Shown here piece after piece: positions 59,360 through 64,000 of a DNA stretch of 64,000 bases. The stretch is from Branchiostoma lanceolatum. Taxonomy: Eukaryota > Chordata > Leptocardii > Amphioxiformes > Branchiostomatidae. The notes under the pieces are model-generated. The model made no database searches. It was not told the origin of the DNA and saw only the letters and a program-made list of their open reading frames with translations. The position numbers and the translations under genes were made by a program. The stretch is taken from positions 6,701,501 through 6,765,500 of the forward strand of contig NC_089726.1 in NCBI RefSeq assembly GCF_035083965.1, given 5' to 3'. Numbering within the stretch: the first letter of the stretch is position 1; each line of letters begins with the position of its first letter.

Positions 59360-60625
59360 TTGGTTAACAAAGTTCTTTATTCACAACCAAGACAGCCAAT
59401 CACAGCCGAAGTTTCGATGACCGTCTGTCACCTTCCTCATGCATTCTGATTAGTACACTGCAGGCTAGGTGTCGCTGCTTACGATGCGGTACCAAACGTA
59501 TTGTCATTTATGTCATTATGGCATACCTGGGCCGCGAAAACGTTCGATACGGGTGTTCCGGACCGTGTGATAAATATAGAATACAACACGGGGTATTCCG
59601 TATCACCCGAGGTACCAGCCCGACCGCGGGTCGGATCGCCCGACGGCCGTAGGCCGGAGGGCGATCCGACCCGCGGGAGGGCTGGGACCGAGGGTGATGC
59701 GGAATACAACGTGTTGTATTTTATTTATGTCATACCTTGGCCATACCCACCCGAGAAAACACACATTTCAATGCGGAATGCGCCAGAAGTTGAGGGAGTT
59801 TTGTGTCCTCGAACAAGAAACTGTAGCAACATTGATTCCAATCTCCGAATCCGGTATTCGAATTTCCGACGGCCGCGCAACCGACGCGTTCGAAATGCGT
59901 TCGAAATATTCTATGGAAGCCTGTGTGATAACCCTCCCGAACCCTATGTGATCCGGATAGTTATCACACGGTCCGGAACACCCGCATCAGGCCCAGGCAT
60001 GACATAATTTTCCGTATCACACGGGGTTCTAAGTTGTTGTATCACACGGGCCTCCATAGAATATTTAGAATAAATTTCGAGCGCGCCGGTTGCACCGCCG
60101 TCGAAAATTCGAATACCGGATTCGGAGGTTGGAATCGATGTTGTTACAGTTTTTTGTTCGAGGACACAAAACTCCCTCAACTTCTGGCGCATTCCGCATT
60201 GAAATGTGTGTTTTCTCGGGTGGGTATGTCATAAATAAAATACAACACGGTGTATTCCGCATTCCCCTCGGTCCCAGCCCTCCCGCGGGTCGGATCGCCC
60301 TCCGGCCGATCCTACCCGCGGTCGGGCTGGTACCTAGGGGGATATGGAATACCCCGCGTTGTATTCTATATACCGTCCCAAACGCAAAGTATTGTCATCT
60401 ATACAAGAATAATTATTGTCATGCATACAAATATTAATATTGTCAAGCACCAATGAACATTGTCAGTTACTTCGTGAGAATAGTACCAGTCAGAATTGCC
60501 CTGCTGAAGGTGACAGACTGTCAACATAACGTCTGCTGTGATTGTATGTCTTGGTTGTGAATAAAGATCTTTGTTATCCATGTCAGTGATTCCATATCCA
60601 GCCTGATAAAATTATTCACAGATGT
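59360..60625. mobile_element. Type 1 GAAAC-core element interrupted by foldback insertion(s)
   Basis: The left arm (59360-59505, minus orientation, gtcaccttcctcatgcat) and the right arm (60470-60625, plus orientation, ccctgctgaaggtgacag) are the two ends of one inverted-repeat unit like that at 15121-15475. Between them is the foldback complex. The sequence caaacgtattgtcat at 59489-59503 resembles caaacgcaaagtattgtcat at 60381-60400, possibly a remnant of the target. Confidence 0.65.
59508..60400. mobile_element. Nested GC-rich foldback complex
   Basis: A unit 59508-60009 has inverted ends (ttatgtcat..catacctgggcc and ggcccaggcatgacataa). Inside it is a strong hairpin with arms near 59576-59723 (gggtcggatcgcc / ggcgatccgaccc). 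A second, partial copy lies in inverted order at 60035-60375, so arms of more than 300 bp pair with each other. Open frames here come from the repeats. The superfamily is unknown to me. Confidence 0.8.
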
Positions 60626-61379
60626 TTTGGTTCATTTTCAAAAGATTTCATTGATTTAGAACATTCAGTGCGCAGTGAATGAAATGTAGCAGATAATTTG
60701 TGGTGTTCTCGTCTCTATTCAGGTTCATGAATACAGGACGTCAATGATAACAAATCAAGCAATTCATGGGCCTTATCAAAATGACAACCAGTGCTATAAA
60801 AGTTGATTTCTTGTACCCGCAAAAGAATATACATAAATCTGTATATCGGTCATGACTCAACTCAGGCTTATCAGGATTGTGAAGACAACTAACGGTATGT
60901 CGAGCCTTTGTCCTTTGTTTTGCTAGATTTAGGTAAATGATGCTTCCTGCCTTAATGGTGTGCAAAAATACAATTATTACAGCTATATGTTATAGGCGTA
61001 TTCAATTTTGAAGGTTATCTTCCACGATAGCGTGTGGATCGGTAAGTTTGCAGATTTCCTCGGATTACTGGTGGATGGAGTGGTGTGTGTCCCCTATCAG
61101 ATTGTTCTGGAACTGCAGGGTCGTTTTTGTTAAAATCTTTGTGTTTTACCATGATATTCGACATGCAAGTAGCTGCGACAAAAATGTAACATAACCAATA
61201 TTGTAAATTAGGACTTTATTTGCATAATTGATGAGTACATTATATAATTCCAGTGTTTTCACCAAAGATTCCCACACTCTGCCAGGGCAATCGATAAGAC
61301 CCTGCCAAACAATAGGAACCTGGCAGCTATCAGAAAATGCCCGGCAAAGTCTGCAATGAAGAATGGATTGCACCATGAC

Positions 61380-62225
61380 TCACAACGCTACTGTTGGGAG
61401 TGTCATCTCGCTACATTTCATCTCTAGACAACAAAATGCATCCTGCAGGGCAAATTCTTCCTGTACCCGCTTAAACCAGCAGTCAATCTGCTTGGTGAAG
61501 TCTTGCTTTACATTCTTAGGAATACTGAATGAGTAGAGTTTGTGTTTGTGATTATTCCTCCCATCTGGACAGTCGCATACTGACTTCTCACCCAAAGCAG
61601 TCGCAGCTGTTGTTGCTGAATTATGGTCCAAACACACATAAACATTATACACAAGCAGTGGAACCATGGACAGGCATGTACTGTCTTCTGTAGGATCATA
61701 CCAGTAGAGAACTGGGTATCCCACAAGGAGTCCAAACAGTGTGGAAATATTCCAACTTTCTCCTGGTGTAATATTGCCCTGCAGTATTGAAGTCTCCCGC
61801 ATGGTGGCAGCAATGTACTGCACCACATCACGGGCACAGTAACGCACAGTCTGCGTACACAATCCTGTCGCTGGTCTCGGTTCTGGTAAGCTGAACGTCA
61901 CGTCCACCACGAAGCTGTCCCAGTCCGACTGCACGGCCTCTAAATGAGCCACACTGGTGTCTGTATTCAGTACAAACACGTCAGACCCTACAGTTAAAAC
62001 AGCCAGTCTGTGTTGAACGAGCCCTGATCGTAGCAGCTCCTGGGCGAATTCCGTCATCTTCAGGCAACCAAAACCACCATAATCGACAAGGAACATAGGT
62101 TTCAGACCTCTGTCCACGGCTAAGATATCACACATCAAATCTGCGGTGTGCTTGGCCGACTTCTTGCCGAGAATGTTGCGGACAACTTGCCGCCAACGCG
62201 TGAGGAGAGGGGGTGCGGCGGCCAT
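61380..62225 (-). CDS. C1orf74: C1orf74 / UPF0739 family protein
   Basis: A single-exon frame of 281 codons, ATG at 62225 and stop at 61380; vertebrate members are about 270 residues and also lack introns in the coding part. Shared family features that I recognise: ILAVDRGLKPMFLVDY near the N-terminus, WNISTLFGLLVGYPVLYWY, CLSMVPLLVY in the middle, LYSFSIPKNV, and the C-terminal EMTLPTVAL. No signal peptide or membrane helix is clear. The function of the family is not known. A minus-strand AATAAA lies at 61215-61220, about 160 bp past the stop. Divergent to the gene at 62408. Confidence 0.88.
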   Translation of the reverse strand: MAAAPPLLTRWRQVVRNILGKKSAKHTADLMCDILAVDRGLKPMFLVDYGGFGCLKMTEFAQELLRSGLVQHRLAVLTVGSDVFVLNTDTSVAHLEAVQSDWDSFVVDVTFSLPEPRPATGLCTQTVRYCARDVVQYIAATMRETSILQGNITPGESWNISTLFGLLVGYPVLYWYDPTEDSTCLSMVPLLVYNVYVCLDHNSATTAATALGEKSVCDCPDGRNNHKHKLYSFSIPKNVKQDFTKQIDCWFKRVQEEFALQDAFCCLEMKCSEMTLPTVAL

Positions 62226-62407
62226 CTTTGTTTGTGACCTCCTCTGACCCTCCTACCCACAGTTCCGTGGCGTCTGTCGCCATGGAAACACAGGTGAAGC
62301 CATCGCCACCGCCACACAACACACCACCTGCCCATTAGTACCCTGCAAGTGGCCTGTAGTTTACACAAGTCGATTTGGGGAACTGTGTGGCTTAAAAACT
62401 TGACAAA
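62226..62407. promoter_or_regulatory. Short divergent promoter with RFX X-box-like site
   Basis: Only 182 bp separate the two start codons. GTCGCCATGGAAAC at 62276-62289 fits the X-box consensus RYYRYY-N(1-3)-RRNRAC with a 2-bp spacer. It lies 119 bp upstream of the right-hand ATG. X-boxes bind RFX factors, which drive ciliary genes. No TATA box is seen. Confidence 0.55.
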
Positions 62408-62769
62408 ATGGTGCGTGAACTGAACATGGACACTCAGCGCCAGAACTTCTGGAAGGAGTCAATCAAGAAGGAGGCGTACGTCCGGCTCCACTGGCTCGAG
62501 AAGTACAACAAGGACTTCAACCGGGCCAGGAGTTCTCTCAACCGCCCCCGTCGGGAGGTAGCCCCGCCGGTCGTGCCAAAGAGTCAGAGTGCCTCACTAC
62601 CTGCTATCAAACGTCAGGGTCCATGGTACGGCAAAAAGAAGGAAAAGGCCTCCGACTTTCTGTTGGAAAAGGAAGGGGACCCGAACGCCCTGTTGGTGGA
62701 GATGAGACCGGTGTCCTCACAAACACGGAAGCTGCTGTACGACGGGTTCAGTAAGGAAGGAACCGGGAG
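62408..62769 (+). CDS. Probable cilium/sperm microtubule-associated protein, first exon
   Basis: The exon runs from ATG 62408 to donor gtaaga after 62769 (120 codons, phase 2); no matching next exon is found before the window ends, so the gene is partial. The start DTQRQNFWKESIKKEAYVR is Arg/Lys-rich and helical. The end MRPVSSQTRKLLYDGFSKEG is followed by TGR, where related small proteins continue with GR-Y-x-YL. This pattern recalls small ciliary/sperm microtubule inner proteins such as ATP6V1FNB (SPMIP1); I am not sure which member. No membrane segment or signal peptide. The X-box-like site in its promoter supports a ciliary role (inference). Confidence 0.6.
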
Positions 62770-64000
62770 GTAAGAATTGTTCACTTTATCATGTCGTTCA
62801 TAACTTATTTGTCGGGCTAGATCTGACCAGAATTCTTCACCTCAGTCAACTTGCCCCATCCTCATCTTGAGAGTCGGGGACTATGGTCTTCTAATTCTAC
62901 ATGGTTCCGAACAACAACAATGTCGATGATAATCATCAATCATGATCATGATGATACCATCAAAATCGTTATCATCATCGTGATTCCTCCCCGTTTCCTT
63001 ATGTAACATGGGAATATTCAACTATTCGGCTCGATAGAGAATAGCTGATGTAGGAAGTATACTTCAAATCAGCTAGTTAATCGTTAACGTTAATTATACG
63101 CTACAGAGTGAAGTGACTGGCTATAGATTTAATTGATCTTTAACAGAATCTGGGTTGCATGATCCCAAAGTTCATGATATAATGATGATTGACATAGTAA
63201 TACATTTTCCCATAGAGTTACACTAGTGCGTGACTCTCACCCCCTTTTCACCGTTCTTTCACATCATTCCCACGATTATATAAACCTCAATGACAGGCAC
63301 CATGGTCGGCGACCAAGGACTTAAAATAAATCTATTTTAACCTCCTTGTCGGCGACTAAACAATTTCTGCTGGTTAGACCAAGTTGATTCGATTATATGG
63401 ATGACATCATTTGAGAACCTCAAAACTGATGCGAGCATGCGAAAACAAAGTTGCCTTCATTATGAAATCCAAGCGGCCAGGGAGGTTGAAAAAAATGACA
63501 GAACTTTCAATAAGTCGTTTATCAAACAACGAATATATGTTCTTTATCTTTGACATTTTCTTGGAAGACTTTGGAAAACTTCGCTATTTATGCAAGGAGT
63601 CAATGTTTACGACAATATCAGTACGATTGTAAAAGAGGCATTGTGTGACATTAGTATCTATTTTCCGATATCCTTTTTCTTTGTTTTATGGCATATAATT
63701 GCTCCTTTTGCGGCTGCTTTGTACGATTGATTGTATGGTCGCAAAATTTTGTTTTTGGAAACGGACGAAAATTGATGCGCGAGTGGATGGCATCCATATA
63801 ATCAATTTAGCGTGGCCTTACGTTATCAGGTTGCTAACATGTTTGGTGATGACGCACCGTGAAAGTCGTGTCCTCGCATCATGATCAGGATAATACCCCG
63901 ACCCCGTATACACTAGCAGTTTACATGTAGTCGCGTTCAAAGAGAAATCTGAAGCAATGTTGACATAACAAACATCGCCCCCTCTGATGCCCTCCGCATC
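62770..64000. other. Intron or spacer at the right edge
   Basis: No exon could be supported. It contains ATCATCATG-rich simple sequence at 62925-62985 and the second TIR element. Confidence 0.5.
63384..63805. mobile_element. MITE with TIR TTGATTNNATNATATGGATG, copy 2
   Basis: The ends ttgattcgattatatggatg and gcatccatataatcaa are inverted. Blocks gatgcgagcatgcga, gttgccttcatt and acggacgaaaattgatgcgc match copy 1 at 9218-9601 in order. A solo end (gtcatccacataatcaa) is also seen at 14781-14797. Confidence 0.75.

Larger units (their letters stand above)
59306..61379. other. Non-coding stretch with nested foldback elements
   Basis: From the 3' end of rolling-stone gene 2 to the C1orf74 homologue there is no gene. 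It is mainly a type 1 GAAAC-core element split by a GC-rich foldback complex (59508-60400), then AT-rich DNA. Confidence 0.65.

Noticed and set aside
59501-60437. Open frames of 80-168 codons with the repeated words PRVGSPDGRRP
   Set aside because: They come from the inverted GC-rich repeats; both strands and both copies give similar frames.
1-64000. Retrovirus-like, Polinton or other capsid-bearing elements
   Set aside because: I saw no long terminal repeats, reverse transcriptase, integrase or capsid-like frames in the window.

Overview
The window looks like nuclear DNA of an amphioxus (Branchiostoma-type cephalochordate). Coding sequence is split by many short GT-AG introns. The proteins are deuterostome-like: a sortilin and an XPC that follow the vertebrate proteins over most of their length, an invertebrate-type pair of 'rolling stone' genes, and an intron-poor NACHT-LRR gene. 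Introns and spacers are full of small non-autonomous foldback elements, tRNA-derived SINEs and minisatellites. The organism call is inference from content, not from a search.

Layout: 130-2509 (+) a BTB-BACK-Kelch gene in two exons. 2510-6960 spacer with a minisatellite. 6968-8548 (-) rolling-stone-like gene 1. 8549-11915 repeat-rich spacer. 11916-28010 (+) sortilin, about 26 exons, rebuilt in frame from signal peptide to the C-terminal dileucine motif. 28011-32554 non-coding. 32555-35627 (-) LSM3, four exons, 102 codons. 36313-43503 (+) XPC, head to head with LSM3. 43504-47810 spacer with foldback elements. 47811-52767 (-) NACHT-LRR protein with a degenerate P-loop. 52768-57575 spacer. 57576-59305 (+) rolling-stone-like gene 2. 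59306-61379 a nested foldback complex. 61380-62225 (-) C1orf74/UPF0739 homologue. 62408-62769 (+) first exon of a probable ciliary/sperm microtubule-associated protein, which runs off the window. 62770-64000 repeats.

The genes do not form one pathway. Two are arranged as divergent pairs: LSM3/XPC, which is also a neighbour pair in human 3p25, and C1orf74/62408, which share 182 bp that contain an RFX X-box-like site.

The most notable non-genic signal is a set of interspersed repeats built around a core of the form CTGANGA, stem-loop, GAAAC. Two subfamilies keep the stem with different sequences, so the stem co-varies. The core resembles the catalytic core of a hammerhead ribozyme. Other items worth a second look are a 687-bp almost perfect palindrome with a 9-bp target duplication in sortilin intron 1, a minisatellite that repeats a sortilin 3' splice site in a 33-nt in-frame register, and a possible 84-nt cassette exon in sortilin.
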